Shown: positions 8,320 to 19,387, counted from the stretch's first letter. The stretch is DNA of 52,546 nt from Mycobacteriales bacterium (GCA_040902655.1 JBBDWV010000045.1:37369-89914); one strand, 5' to 3'. Made by a program: numbers and translations. The notes: a model not told the origin generated them from the sequence alone.

Positions 8320-9944
8320 CGGCCGCCGGCCGCCGCCAGCAGCGCGCGGAGCCCCTGCGCACGGTCGGTCAGGTGCAGCGCCAGCACCGGCCGGCCGCGG
8401 GAGTCCAGGGCCCGCAGGTCGCCGAGCGCCTGGGCGGCCTGCAGGCCGCCGAACGTGAACGGCCGGCCGGGCACCTCGAGGTCGTGGGCCACGGCTCCGG
8501 TGATCTGCAGGAAGACCCCGGTCTGCGGCCCGCCCTTGTGGAACTGCCCGGTCGAGTGCAGGAAACGAGGGGCCCAGCCGAAGGTGACCGGATGCGCCAG
8601 CCGCCGGGCCAGGACCGCCCGCAACTGCGCTGCCGAGGCGTCGGCCTGCCGGTCCAGGTAGGCCATCGCGGCGAGGTAGCCGCGTTCGGGCACAGCTGCC
8701 AGCAGCGCGGCGAGCGCCCCCGAGAGGGTGTCGACGCCGGCCAGCAGGTCGCCCGTCGCGAACACGTTTACGCCGTCCGCACTGAACAGCGGCGGGCGTA
8801 CGGCCGACGGCGCACCGTCCAGGATCGCGCCGGTGTTGTCCTTGCTCTCCTGGACGTTCGGCTGGTCGAACGGGTTGATGCGCAACGCCCAGCCGGCTAC
8901 CGCTGTCGCGTACTCCCAGGCAAGGAACTGCGCGCCCAGCGGCCCGGTGACCGTGCTCCCGACAGCAGGTCCCTGCGTCTTTGCCGCTCCGGCGACGACC
9001 AGCTGGCTGTCGGCGGACGGCTCGGTCCCCGGCGCGTCCGGCGCCTCGACGACGACGGGCAGCAGCCCTTTGCCCTCCTTGCCGGTCGACTCGGCCACCA
9101 ACTGCTCCACCCAGTCACCGAAGCCGACCAGCCCGGGCGCCGGCGCGAGCACCAGCTTGTCCCGGCCGGCGACGGCGCCGCCGCCGAGCACGGCGCCGAG
9201 CGACAGCGCGGGGGAGTCGGCGGACAGGGCCGGCTGCAGGGCGGCGGCTTCGTCGAGCAGGCCGGCGAGGTCGGCCCCGGCCAGGCCGGCGGGCACCAGG
9301 CCGAAGGCCGTCAGGGCGGAGTAGCGGCCACCGACGTCGGGGTCGGCGAGGAACACCGCCCGGGTCCCCTCCTGCTTCGAGGCCTGCTCGAACGGCGAGC
9401 CCGGATCGGTCACGACGACGATCCGCTGCGACGGGTCCAGCCCGGCCGCTTCGAAAGCCGCCCGCGCAGCCCGCCGGTGACTGTCGGTCTCGATCGTCCC
9501 GCCGGACTTCGAGGACACGACGACGACGGTGCGCTCGAGCTCCACGAAGGCCGACCGGACCTGCCCCGGATCAGTGGTGTCGACCACGACCAGCGGCACG
9601 CCGGCCGTGCTGCAGATCACTTCGGGGGCCAGGGAGGACCCGCCCATGCCGCAGAGCACGACCCGGTCGACACCCTCCGCGCGCAGCTCGTCGCGCAGGG
9701 CCAGCACCCTCGGCACCAGCGCCCGGCCGGGCTCGACGACCTCCAGCCAGCCGAGCCGCACGCTGGCCTCGGGCGTGGCCTCAGGACCCCACAGGGTGGC
9801 GTCCTTGTCGACCAGCGCCTGCGCCAGGCCCGCGTCGTGCGCCTGTGCCAGCACCCGGCCGGCCGCCTCCAGCAGGGACGCGCCGGACGTACGGACCGTG
9901 AACCCGGCTGCGGTGACCGGCTCGCCGGCACGCGGCTGGCTCAC
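8316..9944 (-). CDS. pgi: Glucose-6-phosphate isomerase
   Basis: Interconverts glucose-6-phosphate and fructose-6-phosphate, linking glycolysis to the pentose phosphate genes around it. 542 residues from a GTG at 9944 that overlaps the tal stop. Two sugar-isomerase (SIS) domains are expected; the first carries the phosphate-binding [13 protein letters not shown] motif (about 140-152). An open frame continues about 36 codons further upstream but encodes arginine-rich sequence antisense to the real tal reading frame, so the GTG is preferred. In some actinomycetes pgi is fused to tal; here they are separate but overlapping. Confidence 0.94.
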   Translation of the reverse strand: MSQPRAGEPVTAAGFTVRTSGASLLEAAGRVLAQAHDAGLAQALVDKDATLWGPEATPEASVRLGWLEVVEPGRALVPRVLALRDELRAEGVDRVVLCGMGGSSLAPEVICSTAGVPLVVVDTTDPGQVRSAFVELERTVVVVSSKSGGTIETDSHRRAARAAFEAAGLDPSQRIVVVTDPGSPFEQASKQEGTRAVFLADPDVGGRYSALTAFGLVPAGLAGADLAGLLDEAAALQPALSADSPALSLGAVLGGGAVAGRDKLVLAPAPGLVGFGDWVEQLVAESTGKEGKGLLPVVVEAPDAPGTEPSADSQLVVAGAAKTQGPAVGSTVTGPLGAQFLAWEYATAVAGWALRINPFDQPNVQESKDNTGAILDGAPSAVRPPLFSADGVNVFATGDLLAGVDTLSGALAALLAAVPERGYLAAMAYLDRQADASAAQLRAVLARRLAHPVTFGWAPRFLHSTGQFHKGGPQTGVFLQITGAVAHDLEVPGRPFTFGGLQAAQALGDLRALDSRGRPVLALHLTDRAQGLRALLAAAGGR

Positions 9945-11107
9945 TCGCTGCCGCTCTGCGTCGAACCCGCGGCGGGTCCGCTGCCGGCGGGAACGGTCCC
10001 GCCGTCGGCCGCCACGTCCGCACCCGCCTGCTCCAGCTGCTCGGTGACGCACTCGATCAGCGCGTTCCAGGCGTCCTCGAACTTCGCGACGCCCTCCTCC
10101 TCCAGCTGTCGCACGACCTCGTCGTAGTCGATCCCGGCGCTCTTGAGGTCATCGAGCACCTGCTGCGCCTCGGGATAGGCCGTCGTGACGGTGTCGCCGC
10201 GCACGACTCCGTGGTCGGCGACCGCCTCGAGCGTCGCCTCCGGCATCGTGTTGACCGTGCCGGGAGCCACCAGCTCGACGACGTACCGCGTGTCGTCGTA
10301 GGCCGGGTCCTTCACCCCGGTGGACGCCCACAGCGGGCGCTGCGGCCGGGCGCCGGCCTGCTCGAGCGCCCTCCACCGGTCGCTGCTGAACACCTGCTCG
10401 TAGTGCGCGTACGCCAGCCGGGCGTTGGCGATGGCCGCCGTGCCGCGGAGCGCGGCCCCGTCGTCGAGCTGTCCGTCGATCGCGCTGTCCACCCGTGACA
10501 CGAAGAAGGACGCCACGGACCCGAGCCGCGACAGGTCGTGCCCGGCGGCCTTCGCCTGTTCCAGGCCGTCGAGGAACGCCTGCATCACGGCGTCGTAGCG
10601 CTCCAGCGAGAAGATGAGGGTCACGTTGACACTGATGCCCTGCGCCAGGACCTGCGTGATCGCCGGGAGGCCCGGCCGGGTGGCCGGGATCTTGATGTAG
10701 AGGTTCGGCCGGTCCACCAGCCACCACAGGGCTTTCGCCTCCGCGACGGTGCGGGCGGTGTCCTGCGCGATCCTCGGGTCCACCTCGATCGACACCCGGC
10801 CGTCGACCCCGTCGGTGCGGTCGTAGACCTCGCGCAGCACGTCGCAGGCCCACCGCACGTCGTAGCTGGTCAGCATCCGCACCGCCTCGCCCACGTCGGT
10901 GCCGCGCAGCGCGAGGTCACGCACCTGGTCGTCGTACGCCGCGCCGTCCGAGAGCGCCTTCTGGAAGATGGAGGGGTTGGTCGTGACGCCGACGACCTCC
11001 TTCTCCCGGACCAGGTCCGCGAGATTCCCCGTGCGCAGCCGGTCGCGGGACAGGTCGTCGAGCCAGACGGCGACGCCCGCCGAGGTCAGGTCGGTCAGAG
11101 CAGACAT
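9941..11107 (-). CDS. tal: Transaldolase
   Basis: Transfers a dihydroxyacetone unit between sugar phosphates in the non-oxidative pentose phosphate branch. 388 residues of the longer actinomycete type. [12 protein letters not shown] (41-52) and [12 protein letters not shown] (135-146) are conserved, and Lys139 is the expected Schiff-base residue. The last 25 or so residues are a Gly/Ser/Ala-rich tail without obvious function. It follows tkt by 16 bases and overlaps pgi, so translation of the pair is probably coupled. Confidence 0.96.
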   Translation of the reverse strand: MSALTDLTSAGVAVWLDDLSRDRLRTGNLADLVREKEVVGVTTNPSIFQKALSDGAAYDDQVRDLALRGTDVGEAVRMLTSYDVRWACDVLREVYDRTDGVDGRVSIEVDPRIAQDTARTVAEAKALWWLVDRPNLYIKIPATRPGLPAITQVLAQGISVNVTLIFSLERYDAVMQAFLDGLEQAKAAGHDLSRLGSVASFFVSRVDSAIDGQLDDGAALRGTAAIANARLAYAHYEQVFSSDRWRALEQAGARPQRPLWASTGVKDPAYDDTRYVVELVAPGTVNTMPEATLEAVADHGVVRGDTVTTAYPEAQQVLDDLKSAGIDYDEVVRQLEEEGVAKFEDAWNALIECVTEQLEQAGADVAADGGTVPAGSGPAAGSTQSGSE

Positions 11108-11123
11108 CAGGGCAGCTCCAGAG

Positions 11124-13217
11124 CTAGTCGGTGTTGGTCGTCCTGCCCAACTTCGACAGCGACGATCGCGCTGCAGCGACGACGCGCTCGGCGGTCATCC
11201 CGAACTGCTCGAAGAGCACCGTGTAGGGCGCGCTCGCCCCGAAGTGCTCGAGCGCCACGCACTCACCGGCCTCGCCCACCCACTCGTGCCAGCCCTGCGA
11301 CACCGCCGCCTCGACCGAGACACGGGCCTTCACGTCGGCGGGGAACACGCCGCGCTGGTAGGCCTCGTCCTGGGCCCGGAACCACTCGACGCACGGCATC
11401 GACACGACGCGGGTCGGGACGCCCTCGGCCTCCAGTATCTCCTGTGCGGCGACGCAGATCTGCACCTCCGAGCCGGTGCCGACGAGCAGCACCTCCGGGG
11501 CGCCGTTGCTCGCATCCCGCAGGACGTACGCGCCCTTCGCCGTGCCCTCGGCGGACGCGAACACGCTCCGGTCGAAGGTGGGGACGTTCTGCCGGGTCAG
11601 GCAGATACCGGCCGGCCGGTCGGTCGTCTCGAGGATCGTCCGCCAGGCCACGGCGGTCTCGTTGCCGTCGGCGGGCCGCACCACGTCCAGCCCCGGTAGC
11701 GCGCGCAGCGAGGCAAGCTGCTCGATCGGCTGGTGCGTCGGCCCGTCCTCGCCGAGCCCGATCGAGTCGTGCGTCCAGACGTAGGTGACCGGCAGCTTCA
11801 TGAGCGCGGCCAGACGGACGGCGCCGCGCATGTAGTCGCTGAAGATCAGGAAGGTGCCGCCGTAGACGCGGGTGCCGCCGTGCAGCGTGATGCCGTTCAT
11901 CACCGCACCCATGGCGTGCTCACGGACGCCGAAGTGCAGTGTCCGGCCGTACGGGTCGGCACCCTTCAGCGGGTTGCCCTCCGGCAGGAACGACGCCGCC
12001 CCCTCGATGGTGGTGTTGTTGCTCTCCGCCAGGTCGGCGGAGCCCCCCCACAGCTCGGGGACGACCTCGCCCAGCGCGGCCAGCACCGCGCCACTGGCCT
12101 TGCGGGTGGCGATCCCCTTCTGGTCGGCGTCGAACGACGGCAGTGCTGCGGCCCAGCCGTCGGGCAGCCGGCGGGCCTGCATCCGCTCGTGCAGCGCCTT
12201 GCGCTGCGGGTTCGCCGCGGCCCAGGCGTCGTACTGCTCCTGCCAGGAGGCACGGGCGGCACGGCCGCGTTCGACCACCTGACGGGCGTGCTGCACGATC
12301 TCGTCGGGCGCGTGGAACTTGGCGTCCACCGGGAAGCCGATCGCCTGCTTGGTCAGCCGCACCTCCTCCTCGCCCAGCGCCGCGCCGTGCGCCTTGCCGG
12401 TGTTCTGCAGGTTCGGCGCGGGCCAGCCGATGATCGTGCGCATCGAGACGAAGGACGGCCGGTCGGTCTCCGCCCGGGCCGCGGTGAGCGCGGCGTACAC
12501 CTCCTGGACGTCGTTGCCGTCCTCGACCCGATGCGTGTGCCAGCCGTAGGCGGCGTAGCGGGCCACGACGTCCTCGCTGAACGCGGTCTGCGTGTCGCCC
12601 TCGATGGAGATGTGGTTGTCGTCGTAGAGGACCACGAGGTTGCCGAGGCGCTGGTGGCCGGCCAGCGACGAGGCCTCCGCACTGACGCCCTCCTCGAGGT
12701 CGCCGTCCGAGGCGATGCACCAGATCGTGTGGTCGAACGGGCTCTGACCGGCCGGCGCCTCGGGATCGAGCAGTCCGCGCTCGTAGCGCGCCGCCATCGC
12801 CATGCCGACGGCGTTCCCGACGCCCTGCCCGAGCGGCCCGGTGGTGACCTCCACGCCTGGCGTGTGACCGTGCTCCGGGTGGCCCGGGGTGAGCGAGCCC
12901 CACTGCCTCAGGTGGGCGATGTCGTCGACCGTCAGGCCGTATCCGGACAGGAACAGCTGGACGTAGAGCGTCAGGCTCGTGTGGCCGCAGGACAGCAGGA
13001 GCCGGTCGCGGCCGGTCCAGTCCGGGTCGCTCGGGTCGTGCCGCAGCAGCCGCTGGTAGATCAGGTAGGCAGACGGCGCGAGGCTCATGGCTGTTCCGGG
13101 ATGGCCGGAACCGGCGGCCTCCACGGCGTCCATCGCGAGAGCGCGCGAGACCTCCACGGCGGCGCGGTCGAGGTCGGTCCACTCGAGCTGGCGGGCATCG
13201 GTCTGAGAAGCGGTCAT
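11124..13217 (-). CDS. tkt: Transketolase
   Basis: Thiamine diphosphate enzyme that moves two-carbon units between sugar phosphates. 697 residues with the classical layout. [10 protein letters not shown] is at 37-46. The cofactor-binding stretch starts with DGDLEEG (171-177) and ends near N201. A pyrimidine domain contains the catalytic-Glu motif FGVREHAMG near 430, and the C-terminal domain follows. It is the first gene of the minus-strand operon and is divergent from ctaB, with 150 bases between the two start codons. No Shine-Dalgarno match is obvious. Confidence 0.97.
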   Translation of the reverse strand: MTASQTDARQLEWTDLDRAAVEVSRALAMDAVEAAGSGHPGTAMSLAPSAYLIYQRLLRHDPSDPDWTGRDRLLLSCGHTSLTLYVQLFLSGYGLTVDDIAHLRQWGSLTPGHPEHGHTPGVEVTTGPLGQGVGNAVGMAMAARYERGLLDPEAPAGQSPFDHTIWCIASDGDLEEGVSAEASSLAGHQRLGNLVVLYDDNHISIEGDTQTAFSEDVVARYAAYGWHTHRVEDGNDVQEVYAALTAARAETDRPSFVSMRTIIGWPAPNLQNTGKAHGAALGEEEVRLTKQAIGFPVDAKFHAPDEIVQHARQVVERGRAARASWQEQYDAWAAANPQRKALHERMQARRLPDGWAAALPSFDADQKGIATRKASGAVLAALGEVVPELWGGSADLAESNNTTIEGAASFLPEGNPLKGADPYGRTLHFGVREHAMGAVMNGITLHGGTRVYGGTFLIFSDYMRGAVRLAALMKLPVTYVWTHDSIGLGEDGPTHQPIEQLASLRALPGLDVVRPADGNETAVAWRTILETTDRPAGICLTRQNVPTFDRSVFASAEGTAKGAYVLRDASNGAPEVLLVGTGSEVQICVAAQEILEAEGVPTRVVSMPCVEWFRAQDEAYQRGVFPADVKARVSVEAAVSQGWHEWVGEAGECVALEHFGASAPYTVLFEQFGMTAERVVAAARSSLSKLGRTTNTD

Positions 13218-13354
13218 ATGGCTGCTGTCGCCTTCGTCGGTGGGGCGGGCGGCGGGAACGGTGATCCACGGACCCTAGACCCAGCGGTTCCCCGGCGGGT
13301 AGCCGTCAACCCGCTGCCGCCCCGGCCCGGCAGGCTGGGCCGCGGGCCCGTCGG

Positions 13355-13360
13355 TAGACT
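13355..13360 (+). promoter_or_regulatory. -10 element of a leaderless ctaB promoter
   Basis: TAGACT ends 7 bases before the ctaB GTG at 13368 and no ribosome-binding site is present. This spacing puts the transcription start on or next to the start codon. Confidence 0.55.
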
Positions 13361-13367
13361 CGGCGCC

Positions 13368-14303
13368 GTGACGACCCTCGCGGACCAGACCGCCGCCACG
13401 GCGGTCCCGGGCCGCGGACGTGAGGCCGGACTGCGGGCCACCGTGGGCGCCTACGTCGCCCTCACCAAGCCGCGCATCATCGAACTGCTGCTGGTCACGA
13501 CCGTCCCGACCATGGTGCTGGCCGAGCAGGGCATGCCCTCCCTGGGGCTGGTGCTCGCGACCCTGACCGGCGGCTCGCTCGCGGCCGGCAGCGCGAACGC
13601 CCTGAACTGCTACTACGACCGCGACATCGACGTGGTCATGGACCGCACCTCCAGCCGGCCGCTCGCGCAGCGCACGGTGCCGCCGTTCAACGCCTTCGTG
13701 TTCGGCCTGGTGCTCGGCGTCCTGTCGTTCGTCGGATTGGCCGTGACGACCAACCTGCTGTCCGCGGTGCTCGCCGTCACGGCCATCGCCTTCTACGTCG
13801 TCGTCTACACGATGCTGCTCAAGCGGCGGACCTCACAGAACATCGTGTGGGGCGGGGCCGCAGGCTGCATGCCGGTGCTGATCGGCTGGTCCGCCGTCAC
13901 CGGCACCGTCGCCTGGCCGGCGCTCGTGCTGTTCCTGGTCATCTTCTTCTGGACCCCGCCGCACTTCTGGGCGCTGGCGATGCGCTTCCGCGAGGACTAC
14001 GCCGCCGCGGCCGTGCCGATGCTGCCGGTGGTCGCCTCCGCGTCCGTCGTCGCCGGCCGGATCGTCGCCTACTCCTGGGCGATGGTCGGCACGTCGCTGC
14101 TCCTGGTGGCCCCGCTCGGTCCCTCCGGCCCCGTCTACGCCGTCGGCGCCGTACTCCTGGGCGCGGTCTTCCTGCGCGAGGCGCACCTGCTGCGCAGCAG
14201 GGTCCGCAGCGGCGGCGAGGCCAATCCGATGCGGCTGTTCCACTGGTCCATCAGCTACCTGGCCCTGCTGTTCGTCGCCGTGGCGGTCGACGCGCTGCTC
14301 TGA
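13368..14303 (+). CDS. ctaB: Protoheme IX farnesyltransferase (heme O synthase)
   Basis: UbiA-family prenyltransferase that attaches farnesyl to heme B, the first step to heme A for cytochrome c oxidase. 311 residues with about eight to nine membrane helices. The prenyl-diphosphate motif N80-x3-D84-x3-D88 lies in [14 protein letters not shown], and [10 protein letters not shown] marks the second conserved loop near residue 200. The frame stays open for over 1.6 kb upstream, but that part is antisense to tkt. The GTG at 13368 was chosen because the family begins with a short hydrophilic tail before [11 protein letters not shown] and because a -10 box is correctly placed. It is convergent with ctaA, the next enzyme of the pathway. 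Confidence 0.95.
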   Translation: MTTLADQTAATAVPGRGREAGLRATVGAYVALTKPRIIELLLVTTVPTMVLAEQGMPSLGLVLATLTGGSLAAGSANALNCYYDRDIDVVMDRTSSRPLAQRTVPPFNAFVFGLVLGVLSFVGLAVTTNLLSAVLAVTAIAFYVVVYTMLLKRRTSQNIVWGGAAGCMPVLIGWSAVTGTVAWPALVLFLVIFFWTPPHFWALAMRFREDYAAAAVPMLPVVASASVVAGRIVAYSWAMVGTSLLLVAPLGPSGPVYAVGAVLLGAVFLREAHLLRSRVRSGGEANPMRLFHWSISYLALLFVAVAVDALL

Positions 14304-14342
14304 CCGATATGTCGGTGCCTGCCCGGAGCACCCCGCCATGAG

Positions 14343-14398
14343 CAAGATCTTCGGAAGATCCCCAAGACCAGGGGGCTGTGGATGTTCCGAAGATCTTG
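14343..14398. terminator. Strong inverted repeat between convergent ctaB and ctaA
   Basis: A perfect 14-base inverted repeat (CAAGATCTTCGGAA at 14343-14356 and its complement at 14385-14398) surrounds a 28-base centre. The repeat is far more AT-rich than the surrounding DNA. It lies between two gene ends, so it can end both transcripts. The unusual base composition also fits a dispersed palindromic element of the REP type. Confidence 0.6.
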
Positions 14399-14405
14399 AA
14401 CCTGT

Positions 14406-15398
14406 CTACCTCGTGCCGACCCTGCCGGTGGCCTTCGCCGTCGCGGGAGTGTCGGCCGTACGACGCGCCGACGGGGGACCACCGTCCACCTGGCCGCGCG
14501 CAGGATCCGTTGAAGGTGGTCCGACCGGTCGGCCCCGGTCCCGCAGCGCGAGCACCGCATGGACGGCCGCGACGACGACCGCGCAGGCCCCGACCAGGTG
14601 CAGCGCCACCAGCACGACCGGCAGGCCCGTGAGGTACTGCACGAAGCCGAGCAGGCCCTGCGCGAGTTCCACCGCGAGCAGGATGCCCATCGGCCGGGAC
14701 GGAGCGCCGGTGGCCCTGAGCGCGGCCCAGAAGGCGGCGGTGAGCCCGACCAGCAGGAAGACGAGATGGGCGTGCAGCTGGCTGACCGCCTCGGGGTCCA
14801 GCCCGGTACGGCCCGCGGCCGCGTCGCCGGAATGGGGGCCGCTGCCGGTGACGACGGTGCCGGCCACCAGGGTGGCGGCGACGACCACGAGCAGGGCCCA
14901 GCCGAGCCGTCGCAGCGGCGGGCCGACCAGGGACCGGGGCGGCAGGTCACCCTCGCGGGCGCGTTGGTGCAGCACGACGGCCAGCGCGATGAGCACCGTG
15001 GACAGCAGGAAGTGGCCCATCACGGTCCACGGGTTGAGCCCGGTGAGGACCGTGATGCCACCGAGAAGTGCCTGCGCCGGGATGCCGAGCAGGACGAGCA
15101 CCGCCAGGCGGCGCATCCCGGGCCGCACCGGGCGCTGCCGCCACACCGCGACGGTGGTCGCCAGCACGACGGCCAGCAGGACGAAGGTCAGCAACCGGTT
15201 GCCGAACTCGATGACGCCGTGCAGGGCGTACTCGGCCGTCGGCGTGTAGCTGTCGGCCGTGCAGCGCGGCCAGGTCGGGCAGCCCAGGCCGCTGGAGGTC
15301 AGCCGGACGGCTCCGCCGGTGACGACGATCGCGCTGTTGGCCAGCACGCTCGCGAGGGCGAGCCGGCGCACCGTGCGCGGGGCCGGGCGGGGAGGCAC
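14406..15398 (-). CDS. ctaA: Heme A synthase (COX15/CtaA family)
   Basis: Oxidises the methyl group of heme O to the formyl group of heme A. 330 residues with eight hydrophobic segments. The first periplasmic loop has the cysteine pair of the family (Cys40 and Cys46 in SGLGCPTWPRC), followed by His60 (ALHGVIEFGNRL). Further helix histidines are seen in the MGHFLLS and QLHAHLVF segments. The C-terminal 45 residues are hydrophilic and variable. The start is GTG 15398 with a TAGGCT box 6 bases upstream and no ribosome-binding site, so the mRNA is probably leaderless. Confidence 0.94.
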   Translation of the reverse strand: MPPRPAPRTVRRLALASVLANSAIVVTGGAVRLTSSGLGCPTWPRCTADSYTPTAEYALHGVIEFGNRLLTFVLLAVVLATTVAVWRQRPVRPGMRRLAVLVLLGIPAQALLGGITVLTGLNPWTVMGHFLLSTVLIALAVVLHQRAREGDLPPRSLVGPPLRRLGWALLVVVAATLVAGTVVTGSGPHSGDAAAGRTGLDPEAVSQLHAHLVFLLVGLTAAFWAALRATGAPSRPMGILLAVELAQGLLGFVQYLTGLPVVLVALHLVGACAVVVAAVHAVLALRDRGRPVGPPSTDPARGQVDGGPPSARRTADTPATAKATGRVGTR

Positions 15399-15404
15399 GG
15401 GACA

Positions 15405-15410
15405 AGCCTA
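15405..15410 (-). promoter_or_regulatory. -10 element of a leaderless ctaA promoter
   Basis: Read on the minus strand, TAGGCT is followed by six bases and then the ctaA GTG. The same hexamer and spacing precede nagZ, and nearly the same spacing precedes mobA. Confidence 0.5.
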
Positions 15411-15432
15411 GGACGCGGTGACGTTCAGCCGC

Positions 15433-16200
15433 CTACTCCCAGCGGAACAGCCGGCTGGCCGCGGCCAGCGAGACGACCGCCCAGCCGGTCAGCACCGTGA
15501 GCGACAGCAGCGGCAGCGCCGCACCGTCGACCAGCACGTCGCGCAGCCCGGTCGACAGCGCCGCCGTCGGCAGCAGCGACAGCAGCGGCGCGGCTGCGCC
15601 GAAGGCCGAGACCGGGAACAGCACCCCGCCGAGGACGAGCAGGACGAACCAGAGCAGGTTGGCCACGGCCAGCGTGGTGAGGCCGGGCAGGGTCCCGCCG
15701 AGCAGCAGCCCCAGGCCGCTGAAGGCGGCAGTGCCGAGGACGACCAGGGCCAGCACTGCCAGCACCGACCCGGCGGGATCCCAGCCCAGCGCCAGCCCGA
15801 CGCCGCAGAGCAGCGTGACCTGGAGCAGCTCGATCGCGAGCACCGTCAGCGTCTTGGCGACCAGCAACACCGGTCGTGGGAGGGCAGTGGCGCCCAGCCG
15901 CTTGAGCACGCCGTACTGCCGTTCGAAGCCGACGCCGATCGCCTGGCCGGTGAAGGCGGTCGACATCACCGCCAGCGCCAGCACGCCCGGGACGAAGAAG
16001 TTCGCCCGCGGGCCCTCCACCGGGATGAACGGCACCGTGACCAGCACGACGAGCAGCCCGAGCGGGACGACCAGGCTCAGCAGCACCTGCTCGCCGTTGC
16101 GCAGGACGAGCTTGAGCTCGGCCGCCGTCTGGGCCGCGAGCATCCGGGCAAGGGATGCCGCGCCCGGGCGCGGGGCGAACTCACCGGTCTGCCAGGTCAC
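15433..16200 (-). CDS. ABC-2 type transporter permease
   Basis: 255-residue membrane component of an efflux-type ABC transporter, paired with the ATPase just upstream. After a short hydrophilic N-terminus there are six hydrophobic segments, with the ABC-2 pattern of a large first loop (about 56-70) and C-terminal helices. The start is GTG 16200, 11 bases after the ATPase stop. A nearer ATG at 16215 leads to a stop after five codons and can be excluded. The pair resembles DrrAB-like drug or lipid exporters; the substrate cannot be read from sequence. Its position between ctaA and the SUF operon recurs in actinomycetes, as far as I recall. Confidence 0.88.
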   Translation of the reverse strand: MTWQTGEFAPRPGAASLARMLAAQTAAELKLVLRNGEQVLLSLVVPLGLLVVLVTVPFIPVEGPRANFFVPGVLALAVMSTAFTGQAIGVGFERQYGVLKRLGATALPRPVLLVAKTLTVLAIELLQVTLLCGVGLALGWDPAGSVLAVLALVVLGTAAFSGLGLLLGGTLPGLTTLAVANLLWFVLLVLGGVLFPVSAFGAAAPLLSLLPTAALSTGLRDVLVDGAALPLLSLTVLTGWAVVSLAAASRLFRWE

Positions 16201-16210
16201 CTGTCCACGC

Positions 16211-17140
16211 TCATGTCCGCAGCGCCGTCCCGGTGAGCTCGAGGAAGACGTCCTCGAGGCTGCGTTGCTCGACCCGCAGGTCGGCGGCCATGGCGCCGTG
16301 GGTGGCACACCACGCGGTCACGGTGGCCAGCAGCTGCGGATCGATGGCGCCGCCGTGCGGCCCCTCGACGAGGTACTGCCCCGCCGGCGACTCCTTCGCG
16401 GCGCAGCCGGGAGGCAGCGCCAGCAGCAGCTGGTCGAGGTCGAGCCCGGGGACGCTGCGGAAGCGCAGCTGACCGGTCGTGCCCCGCGAGGTGAGCTCTG
16501 TGACGGTCCCGGCCGCGACGACGCGTCCGTGGTCGACGACCACCACGTCGTCGGCCAGCCGCTCGGCCTCGTCGAGCAGGTGGGTGGTGAGGACGACCGT
16601 GGCGCCGTCCGCACGCAGCGCCTCGACCAGCTCCCAGGTGCTCCGGCGGGCCTGCGGGTCCAGCCCTGCCGTCGGCTCGTCGAGGAAGACCAGCTCGGGC
16701 CGGCCGACGATGGCCAGCCCGAGCGACAGCCGCTGCTGCTGGCCGCCGGACAGTCGGCGGTAGGGCGTGCGGGCCACCTCGAGCAGCCCCAGCCGGGCCA
16801 GCAGGTCGTCCGGGTCGAGCGGGTGGGCCGCGTAGGCGGCGACGAGGCGGAGCATCTCGGCGCAGCGCAGCCCCGGATAGGCGCCGCCGATCTGTGGCAT
16901 GACGCCCACCCGGGGCCGCAGCGACGGGTCCCGGGGCGGGAGGCCGAGCACCCGCACGCTGCCGGCGTCCGGGCTGCGGAAGCCCTGGCAGATCTCGACG
17001 GTGGTGGTCTTGCCGGCGCCGTTGGGGCCCAGCAGCGCGAGCACGCTGCCGGCCCGCACGCGGAACGACAGGTCGTCCACAACCGCTCGCCCGGAGTAGC
17101 TCTTTCCCAGCCCGACGACGTCGAGAGCGGGCGTGGTCAC
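16211..17140 (-). CDS. ABC transporter ATPase, efflux (ABC-2) type
   Basis: 309-residue ATPase of the exporter. Walker A is GPNGAGKT (38-45), then the LSGGQQQR signature (about 137-144) and Walker B LVFLDEP (about 157-163), with the AGLDPQAR D-loop and a switch histidine in [14 protein letters not shown]. The C-terminal 90 residues form the extension usual for DrrA/CcmA-type subunits. GTG 17140 was preferred to upstream in-frame starts because it gives the normal N-terminus ([14 protein letters not shown]). It is divergent from sufR, with about 130 bases between them. Confidence 0.92.
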   Translation of the reverse strand: MTTPALDVVGLGKSYSGRAVVDDLSFRVRAGSVLALLGPNGAGKTTTVEICQGFRSPDAGSVRVLGLPPRDPSLRPRVGVMPQIGGAYPGLRCAEMLRLVAAYAAHPLDPDDLLARLGLLEVARTPYRRLSGGQQQRLSLGLAIVGRPELVFLDEPTAGLDPQARRSTWELVEALRADGATVVLTTHLLDEAERLADDVVVVDHGRVVAAGTVTELTSRGTTGQLRFRSVPGLDLDQLLLALPPGCAAKESPAGQYLVEGPHGGAIDPQLLATVTAWCATHGAMAADLRVEQRSLEDVFLELTGTALRT

Positions 17141-17237
17141 ACCTGCAAGGGTACGGGCGGGTGCGCCGGTCCGCGCCGCGGCGGGCCTCCGGAAGGGCCC
17201 GCCGTGGCACTCCGCACGCCGGTCAGCGGCGACCCGG

Positions 17238-17277
17238 TTCGACGTGGGGACGTATTTACGCGACACTGGCGTTGTGG
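17238..17277 (+). promoter_or_regulatory. Candidate suf promoter with a SufR-operator-like site
   Basis: TTCGAC (17238-17243) and GACACT (17262-17267) are 18 bases apart and could be the -35 and -10 elements. The -10 ends 6 bases before the GTG at 17274. Overlapping it is ACACT-N5-TGTGG (17263-17277), close to the ACACT-N5-TGTGA type sequence I recall for the mycobacterial SufR operator. A repressor there would block the promoter and its own start codon. Confidence 0.4.
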
Positions 17278-17978
17278 AAACAGAGAGCAGGCAGAGGGAC
17301 GAGGTGATGACGCAGGTGATGACCCAGGTCGCCGGCACCCGCGAGCGGGTCCGGTCGCTGCTGCTCGCCCTCGGACCGTCGACCGCCGCCACTCTGGGCG
17401 ACCGGCTCGGCCTGAGCCCGGCGGCCGTCCGCAAGCACCTCGACGCGCTGCTGCTCGATGGCATCGTGACGACTCGTGCGCCCCGCGTCCGCGGCCTGCG
17501 CGGTCGTGGTCGTCCCGCGCGGCTCTACGCCCTCACGGACGCCGGCCATGCCACCGGTCCCGCGGCCTACGACGATCTGGCCACCAGCGCCCTGCGCTTC
17601 CTGGCCGACGCGGCGGGGGAGTCGGCTGTGGAGCACTTCGCGCAGGCGCGGGTGGCCGAGCTCGAGTCGCGCTACGCCGAGCAGATGCGCGGCACCGCGC
17701 CGCAGGACCGGCCGGCCGTGCTCGCCGCTGCCCTGTCCGCCGACGGCTATGCCGCCACGGCGTCCGGGCACGGGGTCGGCGTGCAGCTGTGCCAGCACCA
17801 CTGTCCCGTTCAGCACGTGGCTGCGGAGTTCCCGCAGCTGTGCGACGCCGAGACGGCGGCCCTCGGGCGGCTGCTCGACGTGCACGTCCAGAGACTCGCG
17901 ACGATCGCCCACGGCGACGGCGTGTGCACCACCTTCATCCCGGCAGTCCCCCATGTGGAAGCGAAGGCAAAGCGATGA
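17274..17978 (+). CDS. sufR: SufR-type iron-sulfur-dependent transcriptional repressor
   Basis: Represses the SUF operon when its Fe-S cluster is present. 234 residues from GTG 17274; an ATG at 17307 behind AGAGGG is the main alternative (223 residues). An N-terminal winged helix (about 19-90) reads [27 protein letters not shown] in part, followed by an arginine-rich wing with [13 protein letters not shown]. The C-terminal domain holds the cluster ligands of the family in [14 protein letters not shown] and the later FPQLCDAE. The gene overlaps sufB (ATGA) and heads the operon, as expected for autoregulation. Confidence 0.9.
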   Translation: METESRQRDEVMTQVMTQVAGTRERVRSLLLALGPSTAATLGDRLGLSPAAVRKHLDALLLDGIVTTRAPRVRGLRGRGRPARLYALTDAGHATGPAAYDDLATSALRFLADAAGESAVEHFAQARVAELESRYAEQMRGTAPQDRPAVLAAALSADGYAATASGHGVGVQLCQHHCPVQHVAAEFPQLCDAETAALGRLLDVHVQRLATIAHGDGVCTTFIPAVPHVEAKAKR

Positions 17979-19387
17979 CGACCACGCAGGACCAGCAGCT
18001 CGAGGGCCTCGGCACCTACAAGTTCGGCTGGGCCGACTCCGACGTCGCAGGCTCCACGGCGAAGCGCGGCATCAACGACGAGGTCGTGCGCAACATCTCG
18101 GCCCTCAAGTCCGAGCCGCAGTGGATGCTGGACATGCGGCTGAAGGGGCTGAAGCTGTTCGAGAAGAAGCCCATGCCGACCTGGGGCTCGGACCTGTCCG
18201 GCATCCACTTCGACAACATCAAGTACTTCGTGCGGTCGACGGAGAAGCAGGCGACCTCCTGGGAGGACCTGCCCGAGGACATCAAGAGCACCTACGACAA
18301 GCTCGGCATCCCGGAGGCGGAGAAGCAGCGGCTGGTCGCCGGCGTCGCCGCGCAGTACGAGTCGGAGGTCGTCTACCACCAGATCCGCGAGGACCTGGAG
18401 GAGAAGGGCGTCATCTTCGTCGACACCGACACCGGCCTGCGCGAGCACGAGGAGCTGTTCCGCGAGTACTTCGGCTCGGTGATCCCGGTCGGTGACAACA
18501 AGTTCGCCGCCCTGAACACCGCGGTCTGGTCCGGCGGGTCGTTCATCTACGTGCCCAAGGGCGTCACGGTCGACATCCCCCTGCAGGCCTACTTCCGCAT
18601 CAACACCGAGAACATGGGCCAGTTCGAGCGGACCCTGATCATCGCCGACGAGGGCTCCTCGGTGCACTACGTCGAGGGCTGCACCGCCCCGATCTACAGC
18701 AGCGACTCCCTGCACTCCGCCGTGGTCGAGATCATCGTGAAGAAGGACGCCCACGTCCGCTACACGACGATCCAGAACTGGTCGAACAACGTCTACAACC
18801 TGGTCACCAAGCGGACCGCCGTGCACGAGGGCGGCCGGATGGAGTGGATCGACGGCAACATCGGGTCCAAGGTGACGATGAAGTACCCCGCCTGCTACCT
18901 GCTCGGGGAGCGCGCCTCCGGCGAGACGCTGTCGATCGCGTTCGCCGGAGAGGGCCAGCACCAGGATGCGGGCGCGAAGATGGTGCACGCCGCCCCACGT
19001 ACGACGAGCAACATCGTGAGCAAGTCGGTCGCCCGCGGCGGTGGCCGCACGTCCTACCGCGGGCTGATCCAGGTCCAGGAGGGCGCGACCGGCTCCCGGA
19101 GCAATGTCGTCTGTGACGCCCTGCTGGTCGACACGATCAGCCGCTCGGACACCTACCCGTACGTCGACGTCCGCGAGGACGACGTGTCCCTCGGGCACGA
19201 GGCGACGGTCAGCCGGGTCGGGGAGGACCAGCTGTTCTACCTGCGGAGCCGCGGCCTGACCGAGCAGGAGGCGATGGCGATGGTCGTGCGCGGCTTCGTC
19301 GAGCCGATCGCCCGAGAGCTGCCGATGGAGTACGCCCTCGAGCTCAACCGGCTCATCGAGCTGCAGATGGAGGGTTCCGTTGGCTAG
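17975..19387 (+). CDS. sufB: Fe-S cluster assembly scaffold subunit SufB
   Basis: Core scaffold subunit of the SufBCD complex on which clusters are built, 470 residues, the usual size. The N-terminal helical part is followed by a long right-handed beta-helix core with conserved stretches such as [25 protein letters not shown] and [15 protein letters not shown]. The ATG at 17975 overlaps the sufR stop. The frame is open for 2.5 kb upstream, but that is antisense to other genes and unrelated. The end overlaps the sufD start by 8 bases. Confidence 0.97.
   Translation: MTTTQDQQLEGLGTYKFGWADSDVAGSTAKRGINDEVVRNISALKSEPQWMLDMRLKGLKLFEKKPMPTWGSDLSGIHFDNIKYFVRSTEKQATSWEDLPEDIKSTYDKLGIPEAEKQRLVAGVAAQYESEVVYHQIREDLEEKGVIFVDTDTGLREHEELFREYFGSVIPVGDNKFAALNTAVWSGGSFIYVPKGVTVDIPLQAYFRINTENMGQFERTLIIADEGSSVHYVEGCTAPIYSSDSLHSAVVEIIVKKDAHVRYTTIQNWSNNVYNLVTKRTAVHEGGRMEWIDGNIGSKVTMKYPACYLLGERASGETLSIAFAGEGQHQDAGAKMVHAAPRTTSNIVSKSVARGGGRTSYRGLIQVQEGATGSRSNVVCDALLVDTISRSDTYPYVDVREDDVSLGHEATVSRVGEDQLFYLRSRGLTEQEAMAMVVRGFVEPIARELPMEYALELNRLIELQMEGSVG

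Noticed and set aside
11733-13367. Long open frame in front of ctaB
   Set aside because: It is antisense to transketolase; CtaB family sequence begins only after GTG 13368, where a -10 box is correctly placed.
16211-16320. Alternative starts for the ABC-2 permease upstream of GTG 16200
   Set aside because: They would overlap the ATPase gene by about 100 bases and encode Ser/Pro-rich sequence; the ATG at 16215 ends after five codons.
15497-17974. Long open frame running into sufB from upstream, suggesting a giant fusion protein
   Set aside because: The upstream part is antisense to the ABC transporter genes and in another frame to sufR, with Arg/Pro/Ser-rich composition typical of GC-rich shadow frames.
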